Of a DNA stretch of 64,000 bases, positions 11,397 through 22,541 are shown piece by piece. The stretch comes from Aulostomus chinensis (Eukaryota > Chordata > Actinopteri > Syngnathiformes > Aulostomidae). Within the stretch, counting starts at the first letter, position 1. The number at the start of each line of letters is the position of its first letter. Below the pieces are notes generated by a model. The model searched no databases and was not told the origin of the DNA. It worked only from the letters and a program-made list of their open reading frames with translations. The position numbers and the translations under genes were made by a program. The stretch is from contig JBBMOA010000018.1 of NCBI GenBank assembly GCA_037954235.1, forward strand, positions 12,386,501-12,450,500. The letters run 5' to 3'.

Positions 11397-11689
11397 ATGA
11401 TTTATAAAGAGGGTTAAAATGGGATCCAAAGAGGAAATGAGACACGTGAGAGAAAAATAAAAAAGGAGAAATAAAGAGTAAAGTAGTAGGTTTTTATTTA
11501 GTCAAAATAAATGGACTGTTTTTTTTTACTTTTCCCACCTAATAACAATTTACCAGGATTGTGTCTCAAACTATTTTTTGGTGCTACAAACAATGATTGT
11601 ATCACAACCTCTCAGATTTCAATAAGTACGGAGAAAACGTTGAAAGTATGTTGCAGTGCCCAACTCTGCATTATTGTACACAGTGAGGC
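11397..11689 (+). repeat. Dispersed 300-bp module, copy 2
   Basis: Second copy of the block at 3322-3623, in the same orientation, 8 kb to the right. Differences are scattered substitutions and small indels, including a short deletion near 11640. Its right end runs straight into a family A SINE head (11683-11721), sharing GTGAGGC with the module end, while copy 1 has a SINE on its left side instead. Confidence 0.85.
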
Positions 11690-11721
11690 GAAAGTGTTAA
11701 CCACTGCACCACCGTGCCGCC
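11683..11721 (-). mobile_element. Family A SINE, isolated head fragment
   Basis: Only the outermost head remains (minus strand GGCGGCACGGTGGTGCAGTG, then GTTAACAC and a CGCCTCAC-like end), cut off where the module begins. There is no B box, body or tail next to it, so it is a broken or displaced piece. Confidence 0.8.
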
Positions 11722-12597
11722 TTAAACAAATAATTCCTAGTGAAATAAAATGTAAGATTAATAATGTAGAAATTGCATGATAAACTGAAAGCTTGGCCTT
11801 ATTTTCAAACTTTGTCCACTTTTAGGTGGACATGTTCTCACAGAATAAGCGTCTATAATTGTTTCCACTTTGAGCTGCAAGCACATGCACACAGAATGAA
11901 GTTGCATTATTGTGGTTTTTGACGCTGAGCATTTCAACTTTTTAATATTTTTTTGCCAAAGCCCTGGGTCATTATATCATAACTGAAGAGAAGTATTGTA
12001 GCGGTAGCAAATAAAAAGAAGATGAAAAGAGGTTGACGACCCACCTTTAACTCCCCGGTGACACTGATTGACATGTTGCCATGGAGATGGCAGATCCGTG
12101 GGAGAGAGAATTCATTCGGCAAAATCGTATGACATCATCATATGAAGTGATGCAAGATCAGTTGCAATCAACATGATTTCATAAAGCTGATTACTGAAGT
12201 AGAACCATTTCAAGTCAGAGGACACAGTGACACCCACTTCAAGGACGACGGGAGGAAAGACAAAACACGTCACTGGCTGCTTGAGCGTCAGAACATTTTA
12301 TCCATTTATAAGAAATAGAGCGAGCAAAAGTACGACCTGCCATTATTCTGATCTTCTTCCTGGAAATCTTTGTTTTTGCCTTTTTATGTGAGCATTCAAT
12401 GAACTTTAGCGTAACATTTTGACGCACATTTAACTGTACTTAGTGAACAAAGCTGCTAACTCTCTTATTCAGTTTGTGTATGATGGGGTTTTGTTTTTTT
12501 TAAATATTGAGAGTATTTTCCTGCATGGATTTAAATCAGGGGGCGCCTGGCGCAGTCTGACTCACGGGTATAATGTTGTCATACCTTTACATCTTCA
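11722..12597. other. Non-coding DNA, nothing recognised
   Basis: AT-rich, no gene or recognised element. Confidence 0.5.
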
Positions 12598-12910
12598 GGT
12601 GCATTCACACTTTAGTTTGTTTAAGCGGGTCAGAACTTGTTAACTTGGAGTGTTTTCCTGTTTTCATGAGCTACAATGTGTCTCTTTTAAATCACAGGAC
12701 TGTTTATAGGTCAGACGTGTTCGGGGCGGGTTCTTGACAATAAATACAGGAAGAACGTCACGTGTTCCCGTTCAACAACACCAGAGCTCACTTGTGACAT
12801 CAATACGGTGTCACTTTATTTGGTCCACACATGATTGATGGCTTCCCACCCCCGACTTGGAAATGAGTTTGATTCAACTGGACTAAAAAAGGCAAGTGTG
12901 AAAAGTGTTG
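12598..12910. repeat. Possible old foldback (MITE-like) element
   Basis: The left end (GGTGCATTCACACTTTAG at 12598-12615) and the right end (GGCAAGTGTGAAAAGTG at 12891-12907) are related as imperfect inverted repeats around TTCACACTT. Similar 'tgcattcacac...gtgtgaaa' elements are frequent in fish genomes. The inner sequence is non-coding. The ends are decayed and no target duplication is evident. Confidence 0.35.
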
Positions 12911-13929
12911 TCAGTGTTACTGACTCCACTCTGTTCACCGTTGGGGGTCTTTATTGCTGCTCTGCCTGCCTCAGGCTGCCCATTTCTGCACATTGAAGAA
13001 CAGGCAGGTCCCAGAACGGAGTCGTACTGTCAATAACACTTACTGCCAATGTTTCTGTCGCAGTCCTGAGTGTTAACATGGTTGAGTGTGTGTGCATTTA
13101 CGTGTGATTAAGCTCCTGACATCAAATTCTACTTCAACCAGATATTGCGCAACCCTGAATAAATCTGTAGCAGGGGATCGATCCCCCCTTCTTTTTTTTT
13201 TCCCCGGACACACAAGAATACAAAAGTGCAGCACGTACTAAAGTTCAACATGATGACCAGAACTGATGTGAAATAACAAGCGCAAAAGAAAGTCTTAATC
13301 CTAAACTCATGACCTTTGTGTTGAATCTGTGTGGCGATGATACGGAATCAACGAATCAATTAGCTAAATGAAAGAGACAGGAAGAAGTTGAGACTTTTTT
13401 TTTTGTACACATGAGATTTTAAATCAATGAATAGAATAAGAGGCATGAACTCCATCTGACACGGAGTTCATTTGGCTTCAATCAAAGTGAAACCAAATAG
13501 CCGTTCATCTCCATGTAGCACAGCTCCTCATCACGCACTCCCCACCGCTGCTTAGCCTCATCACGAGTCCCTGATTGAAGGATACCTAAATGGACTAAAT
13601 TGAGTGTGCATGAGCCAAGCCAACACTAGACACTGTCTGCACACCATCCTGTCTCACTAATTTCCCATTCAGCCTCAACCGACACAAAGAGATGAAAAAG
13701 ACCGGGCTGTTACGAGAGCATTTCATGAAGACGTTGCTTACTTTGTCTTGTTCTTGAGACTGGAATTTGTTGGACTGCAGTAGCAACATGCGTACCATTT
13801 GCACAAAGGAATAATTTTGTCTTTTTTTTTTTTAAATGAAGTTAATGTTCAATCATCTACGACTAACTCCATCAGTATAGTCATGAAATCTTGCAACCAA
13901 TAAATACAAACACCAGTCTCAAATTATTT
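12911..13929. other. Non-coding DNA, nothing recognised
   Basis: No coding or RNA gene signal. T runs occur near 13192-13201 and 13395-13404. Confidence 0.5.
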
Positions 13930-13945
13930 GGGGGGGGGGGGGGGG
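13930..13945. repeat. Poly(G) run of about 16
   Basis: An uninterrupted G homopolymer; its length is prone to sequencing error. Confidence 0.9.
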
Positions 13946-14479
13946 TAGGCCACCGATGAATTTGACACGACTCATCACATGGAGAAGGAAAAAAAAAGCT
14001 AAATGAAGAAAGGTGTTCAAAATGCAAATGAGACCACAGAACGGTGTGTGCAGCCATGTGATCTGGACATGTGATTGCTAATTGGATCCCCTATAGCTGC
14101 AGCTAATGTAGCAGCTTATTTCACGGGGTCCGCCACTCCAACTTGATGGATAATACGATAAGATTCGATGAGAAGAGGTAATATAAGATTCTTTGTTTTC
14201 CTGGTAACAACGTCGTGTGGAGCCGAATGTCCAGGAGGACTCCACATGAACACAGTTTGCAAGTGTTCAAAGGGAGGGAAATAAAAAAATGACATTGTTA
14301 ACGCTACAACACACATGCTATTCCAAATTAACGACTAAAAATACTGCAGCGAATTTTTGGATTTGGGGAATATTGCACAGAACAAATAATAAACATCACA
14401 AGTGGTGGTCACATATAATCAGGTATTACCCTTATTGCACTTCAGAGTACTACAATATCTGTCAGTACACACAGCCCTG
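13946..14479. other. Non-coding DNA; octamer and possible LINE 3' flank
   Basis: An octamer ATGCAAAT lies at 14022-14029. Positions from about 14290 to 14479 may be the decayed 3' UTR of the LINE that ends near 14480, but I cannot show it. Confidence 0.4.
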
Positions 14480-15360
14480 TGTCTTCAGACCTGCAGATCC
14501 ACTGAGGCAAGCGAGGCAAACATGTCATTGTCCAGGGCAATCAGACCTTGTTTACCACTTGGTAACTGATATTTTGCGGGCTACTCCTGAGTATTGGCTC
14601 TATTGTCTGTGTTGGGTCCTCACACTCACAGGAAGCACTATCGATGAGACTCAACCTTATCCTTGCTACTCTATACCTCCAATGCCAGTCCTCAAGCGGT
14701 TTATGGTTCCTTGTCTTAGGGACACTTCCTAGACAGGGACGTGTGTTGGGTCAATGTAGAGATGTAACCTAAAGAGTTCTGCTGACTTCCATTGGTCTAT
14801 CCAACTCATCTTGACCCAGGTGGCCTTAGACACATCAAGAGCTGTTGTGTAGAGCAGCTTGTATGCTTGCCTTGGCAAAGGAGCGCTGTGACTTGAGGCG
14901 GACGTGTTGAGTCGTCTCTGTGACGACCTCATGGAGGATGTGGGTTTCACATGTCTGTGCCTTTCAATTGAGCATGGCATGGCCGCTTCTTGGCTGATGT
15001 TGGCCAGGGCCATACCAGCCTGGGCTCACACTTTGTTTACTGGAGTGGCTTGTAGGTATCTGGGGACAGTTTGCGGGGCGTGGTTGAAGACAATATCCAG
15101 TTTCATGATGTGGGGACAACAGGACCAGACGGGGGCACAGAACTCAGCATCTGAGTACACCTGGGTTACTGTGGATAAACGCAGGGTCTTGGCGCCTTCC
15201 AGGTGGTGGTTGAGTGCAGGCGTTCTGTCAAGATTAATGCCAAGTGGGGACCGACAGGCACTGTAGAGCTTGACATTATCCACCATGACGTTCATCCCAC
15301 GGGTCTACATAGCTATACTTCTTTGACTGGGTTGTACGCAGATTGTGGATGTAGATGATG
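14480..15360 (-). pseudogene. Non-LTR retrotransposon ORF2 remnant, C-terminal region
   Basis: The minus strand, nearly in one frame with stops, reads as the end of a LINE ORF2 unrelated to the L2-like piece at 3885. In order: LGINLDRT and HHLEG (about 15240-15194); AEFCAPVWS at 15148-15122; a PH..KLDIVFN and ATPVN segment; ANISQEAA, the family's AGIAPxxxRREAA; then WIDQW; NRLRTG at 14701-14684; after a frameshift, DSASCEC at 14642-14622 and QTIEPIL. It ends with a LD(N)D-type terminus near 14500. About 35 residues normally between HLEG and the AExCAPVW box are missing. Stops and a frameshift show it is inactive. The clade (I/jockey-like or other) is not resolved. Confidence 0.82.
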
Positions 15361-15874
15361 AGCTGTTTAATGCTGTGAGCACACTTGACAAATGTTACCA
15401 TTAGAGGAAGGTTTGAGGCCTATAGCTTCAATACAAACCAGCTGCCATGTGGAGGAGACACTGTAAATCACCCAAACTACAGGAATTATACCAATATCTC
15501 AAACTAAACAACAATGTTCCATCCACCTCCCTCCTGTTTCTCTTAAGAATGGTGGAGTGCATTGTTTTGACAGCCGGTGATGCGAAACAATCATCATTTG
15601 TCATCCCACACTTAGCTATCCTAAATGACAACTCTCCGAGAGGATGCCTAATGAAGGCAAAAAGCTCTTCATGAGAACAGCATCCTGTCTGGAAGAAATT
15701 ATGTGTTAGTGAGTGTGTGAACGAAAGCAGGGAGGTGACGCAGGGATGATACGGGGCTCAGAGCGGAGGAGCAGAGTGCTAGTGAGGAGAATGAATAGTG
15801 ACTGGCGCTCAGCCCAGTGGCAGCTTAATGACTTGCGGTCAGTTGACTCTGTCTCAATTAATCAGACTGCTCTT
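15361..15874. other. Non-coding DNA, nothing recognised
   Basis: No element recognised; LINE similarity is lost above about 15360. Confidence 0.45.
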
Positions 15875-16085
15875 TCCCACTCGCCCCCCCACCTCTCCCC
15901 CCCCCCAGGCTCTAATTTCTCCCTCTCTACTCCCTGGGTATCGAGAGGGTGCTTTGTTCTCCCTTTTCCTTTTCTGTACCTCTCCCTTCTCTCACTTCCT
16001 TCCTCCATCTTTACCGTTCACATGCTCTCTGATATCTCCCTCAACGAGACAGTTCTCATGTCTTTTTCTCTGTCAGCGTAAGAAA
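15875..16085 (+). repeat. Pyrimidine-rich tract
   Basis: Strong C/T excess on the plus strand, including C runs at 15899-15907 and many CTCC and TTCC units. Overlapping open frames here are low-complexity serine/proline/leucine translations. Confidence 0.7.
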
Positions 16086-16439
16086 AGCCTGGAAGAAGAT
16101 ATTTTACTATCATTCCTGTCAAGGAAGAAACTGAGTCTTCAGAGTGCCAGAGAAATTTAATTTGGAAGAAAACTTGGGCCCATATTTCTGAATTTGAAAA
16201 CACGCAATGAGCCATGCAGATGAGGGAACAAACTCATAGCATAGCAACCCAACATGTTGTGTCCTGTAACATAGCGAGAGGATGTGTGCAAGTGGCAGCT
16301 CAGCTCTCCCATGTCAGTTGTTATCTAGTTTCCTGGAAGACCCAAGGGGGTCTTGCTGGCTTCCCAGGGTGGTGCTGACTGGGCTGACATTTGGAGGACT
16401 GGTCCATGATGGCCCGTGGGCTTGTTCTATGCAGAAGCA

Positions 16440-16750
16440 GTCACAGCTACAGTCCATCTCTGCTATGCTCCTCACTCCCCCTCTTCTTTTTTTGGTCCTT
16501 TGTCTGTATGGATTTATTCTGTGGTTGTCACCCCTTTATCTCACTGTCACTTTTCTTTACGTTGCATCTTTCTGTGCTCGACACTCATCTTGTTCCATTT
16601 CTGTCTCATTTTCACTATCACCCCACCACTCTCCCTCGGTACATTATCTTGCTTTTTGGTCGTATCATTCTGCTTCTCTGTCTTCTTCCATCTATCGCTT
16701 GCACATTTTCCATCTCTTTATTTTCATCTTCTTACTCGTTCACGGTCAGT
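16440..16750 (+). repeat. Second pyrimidine-rich tract
   Basis: About 300 bases dominated by C and T on the plus strand. Three overlapping open frames of 137-181 codons exist in different phases and look like membrane proteins only because TTT, CTC and TCT codons encode F, L and S. Nothing favours one phase, so I call no gene. Confidence 0.65.
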
Positions 16751-17532
16751 CGGGTCACTGTGCTGGGCAGACTGCCTGGAGGAGCCTTGTACATGCTGGG
16801 ATGAGGGGGAGGAAGGGGAGGAGGTAGTGGTGGTGGTGGTGGGGGTTAGACCTCTGCACCGACCAGACTGACCCTTCCTTTAGCACCACTGAAGACAGAG
16901 GAAGACAAATGAGGTCAAACACTGTGAGAGGACTATAATACAGTGGAGGTGACGTGTTGGCAGTAGTAGCATTGATTTGTCACCTACGTTTGGGCTCATG
17001 GAGTTTTGTCATTGGGTGTCATGTTTGCTGACGTCAGCTAATGGAAACAGTCGACAACTCAAAGTACAGAACTTAAACACCTGTCTCGCAAACAAGGTAC
17101 AAATATGTGACAAATCATCCAGACATGTTTTTTCATCCCTGAGGAAATACGAGAGGCGGCCCTCTCATTTCCACTCAGAGTGCTTTATATTTCTTGGATT
17201 GTAATTGCACTCTATAAGAGTGTCAGAGTGGGTTTTTTTTTTTATACTCTTTGGCTTCTTGAATAAAGTGAAACTCTCCTCAAACATGTCAGAGACAGCA
17301 GGTCGACAATCTTCATCAACACATAATTGAACTGACCAGCCTACGAGCTGAGAGTTCGTGTTGACGAAATTATTAAACTGCGATTCACTATAAAGCCTCG
17401 TTATGATGCAAACGTGTAGGTTCGATGAATGCTCGACTGGAACGCGCCGTTATTATTTTTTTTTCCTATTGCAGTTTCATGATTGATGATTTCCAACTAG
17501 AAACATCGTATAGATGCTTTTGCTGTGCATTT
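16751..17532. other. Non-coding DNA, nothing recognised
   Basis: A (GGT)n-like stretch occurs at 16825-16847. Otherwise ordinary sequence. Confidence 0.5.
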
Positions 17533-17749
17533 GAGGGAATTCCCTCAAGACATTCCCGGGATCACGCTGACAATTATGGGACAGGTATCACATGCACAGG
17601 TGAGGTGACAAGTACATTGACTTTTGACCACAAACACCTTTTTTCAGTTCATCCTGAAGTCCCAGTGGACAAGTGTACCGACATTTGAAGAAATTCCCTC
17701 AAGGCATTCCTGAGATATCACATGGGGACAGACAATCTGAAAACGTCTC
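17533..17749 (+). repeat. Teleost interspersed repeat, two partial units
   Basis: The right part reads CAGTTCATCCTGAAGTCCCA, then ATTTGAAGAAATTCCCTCAA, GGCATTCCTGAGATATCAC, GGGGACAGACAATCTGAAAA. This is the order of a frequent fish repeat with 'gaagaaattccctcaaggcattcttgagatatcgc...gggacggacggacaacc'. The same GAATTCCCTCAAGACATTCC block occurs once more at 17537-17556, so two decayed units stand in tandem. Assignment is from memory. Confidence 0.6.
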
Positions 17750-17767
17750 CCCCCCCCCCCCCCCCCC
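17750..17767. repeat. Poly(C) run of about 18
   Basis: An uninterrupted C homopolymer directly after the repeat, followed by A. Confidence 0.9.
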
Positions 17768-19374
17768 AAAAAAGAGCCGATATATACATTTTTCCTCTTT
17801 TTTTTGTGTTGCATTGGCTGTTTCACCATCAGCTGACTGGTAAAATCCAATCATACAGGTGTAGAACAAAGTCATTACAACCTGACGCGATGAAATCTGC
17901 TGCAGCACCAACCTCAGCTTCCAGCCTTGTGTTACAGTCGGCGTTACATTTGATTTTTTCTTTAAGTGTTTCTTCAGATTCTTGGAGAACCTGTTGTTTC
18001 AGGAACAGTAGCGGTAAAAGAATCAAGAGTTGTCTCATCCCGTTTTCTCATTCTTTTAAATAGGTTTTATTGTTATTTATATGGCTGCACCGAAGGAGGG
18101 CTAGATACCGAAACATGTCGGTGTGCCTTAACTAACCGTGTTCTTTTTCGAGAATTTGTGTGTAATGAGGGCATTTTCACGTTTACCTCTCGTGGATTAC
18201 CGTTAGTTTCAATCATACAAACAATGATTAACGAAAAATGAGAAATTAAACTGATGGATTTCATCGGAAACATTTGGTGTCGTTATCAAGGAAAACAAAT
18301 TGGCATGCAAGGAAAACAAAGTTTTTCTGTATGCCTTAACAAGCAAAGTGCAGAAAGTCTTTCCCAATGACTCCTTTCGTCTTGTTTTCTTATAGTTCTT
18401 CGCTTCCCTGCGGTATTACAATCAGTAATTGTGAACTTTTATTTGATTCTAATCACCGCTCTGAAGACAGACACAAGTTTCCCTTTTTAAACTCTCCCAG
18501 AAAGACATAGTAGGAAGGTGCAAAGCTATATTTTCCCCCCAATTATCTAGTCGGGACCCACTGGCTTGGTTGCTGAAGTTCTCCGAGTGTGTTTGGCAAT
18601 TTGCTGTGTCAATTAGATTTTCTCCTAGGTAAGTAATCAGACTCTGGGAGAGGTTGAGAAGGGGAAAGATGAAGGGAAAAGTAATTACAGCTTTTGGGGA
18701 GGTTTGCAGCTGCTCCCCGATGCCTCTGTACCACCCCCGTCTTATTTAATCACTTTTATTGGACTTTACAGAGAGCCCCTGCCTTTATGTTTCTTAGTAA
18801 GAAAGAGATTAGACACAAACACAACTGATAAACACATTCGTCTATTCGCATGCATTTTCTCGTCTCCTCAGCTGCACCTCAGCTGCAAAACGCTATAATA
18901 TGAACAATGGCAAATGTTTCTCGGGTGACAGACATTTATTTTTTCGCTACTCTCTGAGTGCCTGACACGTTCATCACGTTTATATTAGAAAAAGTCAAAA
19001 TATAGTTTTTGCGTGACTGAGACTGGATTTCTGAAATTACACTGTAGCACGACTGAGAGCACACTTTTCAAATTTGAAGTAACATGCCTAGATAAGGAGA
19101 ACTATGTTATTCCGGTATGCCTCTGCTTGAGGAAGTCCCTAAATGGGCTGCCATTCTGCCCATGTTCCATATCCTGCGTTCCACCCCCGAACACAGGGCT
19201 ATCATTATGGCAGGTGGACTTATGGCAATAAGAAGGCATTTCTGGACAAAGTGAGTTTCTTTAAGTCTACGAATTTGAGTCCATATTTCAAAAAGAATCA
19301 GTTAAATTGTTGGGATATGTGACCAAAAAAAAAAACTGAAGACAGTCTGACTGCCACCAGCTGTAAAGGCACAT
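17768..19374. other. Non-coding DNA, nothing recognised
   Basis: Open frames of up to 113 codons overlap each other on both strands without domain evidence. The segment 18590-18690 (TCAATTAGATTTTC, AGTAATTACAGC) resembles conserved non-coding DNA in texture, which only alignment can test. Confidence 0.45.
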
Positions 19375-19390
19375 ACCGCCCCCTGCTGTT
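19375..19390 (-). promoter_or_regulatory. CTCF-like motif
   Basis: On the minus strand AACAGCAGGGGGCGGT closely fits the vertebrate CTCF core (CCASYAGRKGGCRSY). Binding is inferred from sequence alone; such motifs are often carried by SINEs. Confidence 0.45.
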
Positions 19391-21593
19391 CCGGAGGCGA
19401 ACACGCTGCAGGCTTCTGAGAATACGTCGAAGAATATATTTCAGAGGTTGAAGAACTAGTCATTTAATGTTCAGAACAATCAACGGTATCGGAAGAAAGG
19501 AAAAGAGAATGACAAGTGCTAATTACTGCTCACTTCAGAGAAAGTTTCCCGATCTGTTTTCTTCCACGTTCTAATTTGAGAGCAGGTCATGATGAAACAG
19601 AAGGAGACAAAGCAGAGAACAGAATCAGGCAGCAGAGAGGCCTCACTCTCTGACAATTGGCTGTCCCGTTTGCCCTTGTCAAAGCTTGACACCTTCCTAA
19701 TCCCAGCTCTCCACCCCCCACCCCATCCCCCATCTCAGCTGGCCTTGGTTGGCTTGCAGACAATCCTGTCACCCAGTCAGATTTTGGAACCTGTCCAAGC
19801 TCTGTCCAGATGTAGACACCAGAACACACACAAACACTTTTGGCCCCATGGGGATGCTCACCTACCTCCTGAGACAAATCCTCCCTCGATGTCCTTGGCC
19901 CGGATGCATTTGATGTACAAGCGATCGCTCAAAAGGAATAGATATGATAAAAAATGACATCTCCTTCTTCATTTTAGAAATCCCCAATTACAATTTTGGT
20001 TAGTCGGTTTCAGTTTTAGACTGTCAGATGGGTTAAAGACACAATTTTGACCGTCACTTTGAGCTGACCAGTTGTCAGATTTTCTTGATATTTAGACATG
20101 TTTTTTCCTCGAGGACGAGAGTACTTTAATAGTAGTTGTAGGCTTCTTGTGTTGAATCGGCAGTCGAGGAATTTGCTCAAGTGTTTTACTCCTTAGCTGC
20201 TTGTACTTTTACAGTTCATGACGGCAGTATAATATTGAGCATCCCTCTGCATTTGTCTTCCAGGCTTATTTACTTTTCAGATGAATCTTTTACAAAAACT
20301 TTTAACATATAACACTTTGTTAAGATTGAACCACTGTTTTCAAAACTTTTTGCCTTCAAATGATGAGTGAACAGCTCCTCCGTGGAGTCACGCCTGATAA
20401 ACAACAACCCCGGCGTAAGAGAAATATTTTGTAAATAAACAACTGGGGCCACATGAGCAGTTTATACCTCATTATCGCAGAGCATTTCATTCAGTACAGT
20501 GTGTGTCTTTGAAAACATGTTTATGCCCCACAGTAATAAAAACTTCCCATTTCAAACATACAAAGTTCCGTAGTGAAGTTTCTTCACAGCCATATGGGCA
20601 GATGGGAGTGGGCGGATTGCTGCTCAGATCTCATTCATTTTTGGTTTGGAGATGCGGTCAAACAATGACGGTACATAGCAGGAGATGCGGCCATGTTCTT
20701 CACAAGGATAGTTTCTTATAAAAAAAAAAAAAACAACTCGATATACTCAGATGTCAATACGTGTCTCCAAATATATAGAGACAGTCTCGAAAAAAAAAAA
20801 AAAAAAAAGGATGCAGACACAGTATGACGTGTCAAATCTCTTTAACCACAACAACACATAAAACACATGATAAATTTCAAGTTTACTTCCCGGAAACCGT
20901 GGGAAACTTTGAAAAGTAACTCTAGGCTCTCAGCAGGTGCAGATTATGTTTTTAAGTGTGTGTAGCAGTGTGTGGTTAAGCAGTTATTGCTTTACAGTCA
21001 CTCACTTCATTAAACAAGAGTAAACTCATTAACAGTAACTAGAGGAGGCAGCAGGGTCCACATATCTACAGCTGCTTTTAGGAACAAAGCCAGATCTCGA
21101 AAGGATATTTAAAGTTGAGGTGTGCGAGATTCGGTGCCGGATGATTAGACTCAGTCCAAACAGAATATCTGCGCAGTGTATTACCGTGTTTCAGTCAATC
21201 GATAGCAGTTTCTAAATTTCAGTTATAAGCGATGAAGGTAACCAACGGACGGAAGGGAAACGTGAAACAAATTTGATCCAAACTGGAGACAGATGAAGAA
21301 TTGCTAAAGATAATACTAGTATTTGTTAATCTCATCATGGCATCAGCGTACATTATCAGCTTATGTTTAGCATGTCCACAGTAGAAATGGTTTCGTTTGG
21401 TTTCTTAGCTACGCTGGTGATGCGTTTGTGACTGGTCACACAAGATCACAACACTTTGTTCGTTTGCTACACGAAATGGCCTCTGGGTGGTGCACTTCAT
21501 CATCTTATATTGACTTGAACCTAAACTGGGCCCTCACCTCTAGAGGAAAAAAATGCAGTAGAACAAGACAGACTACAGAAAGATAAAGGCAAG
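19391..21593. other. Non-coding DNA, nothing recognised
   Basis: A runs at 20720-20732 and 20790-20808. Two overlapping open frames at 19587-19957 on opposite strands have no domain. Confidence 0.45.
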
Positions 21594-21613
21594 CTAGCTA
21601 GCATGCTAGCTAG
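21594..21613. repeat. Perfect 20-bp palindrome
   Basis: CTAGCTAGCATGCTAGCTAG equals its own reverse complement over all 20 bases. Cruciform formation or dimeric factor binding is possible but not shown. Confidence 0.95.
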
Positions 21614-21870
21614 TTTTCTGCCTTTTATAAGTGAGAATCACAGACCTTTTTTTCCCCCACAACAACAATAATATTGCAGCAAGGAACGTGTGCATTCATG
21701 GATGAATCGCAGTTAATCTGTCATTCTATATTAATATGAGATATGTCACAGTGGCTATGAAACTGAAAAATTAAAACTCAAAAGGCAAAAAGCAGCAACT
21801 ATGCCTTTGTCACTGCGTTGTTGGGTCACAATCGGAGAACTGAATTAAAATATTGCACAACAAAGTGCGC

Positions 21871-21893
21871 GCACACACACACACACACACACA
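21871..21893. repeat. (CA)n microsatellite
   Basis: About 11 CA units after a GCGCGC start. Confidence 0.93.
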
Positions 21894-22013
21894 AATGGAA
21901 TAAGATATTTTCAAATATGTATTTCCGCCGGTGTGTTTCTACTCTATCGTTAATGAATGTATCGGCTGAACATCTTGATCTCTAAACTCAAAGCTCTCTC
22001 CGTCATTGAGGGA

Positions 22014-22039
22014 GTGAAAGTGAAAGCGAAAGCGAAAGC
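22014..22039 (+). promoter_or_regulatory. GAAAGY array resembling IRF/ISRE and PRDM1 sites
   Basis: Four GAAAG units at 6-bp spacing (GTGAAAGTGAAAGCGAAAGC and one more). IRF proteins bind GAAANNGAAA, and PRDM1 binds AAGTGAAAG-type sites; both patterns are present. It may equally be a short hexanucleotide microsatellite. No gene is near enough in view to suggest a target. Confidence 0.4.
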
Positions 22040-22541
22040 AGGTGCCAATCCTGGGTAAATTTTTTGAATAAGAAAAGTTGCTTTAAAACTTCAACATGGT
22101 CAAGTAATTTAAAAAAAAAACCTTATCATCTAATTCTTTTTTTTGGCCAACATCAAAGGCCACGTCGAGATTATTTTGTGGTATTGTCTGCAAGTGCCAT
22201 CAGCGTTTCATAATACTCTTTGATCCAAAATTCAATTTACTATAATCATATTTTCAGAGAGCATAGAGCCTTTATTACATCAACAAGGTGGCAACTTTGG
22301 TTTAAAATGAAAGTGGAAGGAAAATAGAAAACATAAGAATCGAGTAAAAAAAAAAAAAGAGAGAGGCTGGTCTTGACGTATCATTTCTTCAAGGTTCAAA
22401 ACTTAGTGACATCTCTTTTTATCTGTTTGAAGGCTTTTAATAATAAAGACAAGTGTCATGGTGGAATGTGGAGGATCGTCATACACTCGTAACTAACACT
22501 GATCTCCTGAGTCCATGTTGTGTTGTTGCTGGATGAACAAC
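22040..22541. other. Non-coding DNA, nothing recognised
   Basis: Contains A runs near 22110 and 22347. No element recognised. Confidence 0.5.

Noticed and set aside
16282..16871. Three long overlapping open frames (up to 181 codons), hydrophobic translations
   Set aside because: They lie in a pyrimidine-rich tract, where all three phases stay open and yield F/L/S-rich peptides. No phase is favoured and no domain is seen.
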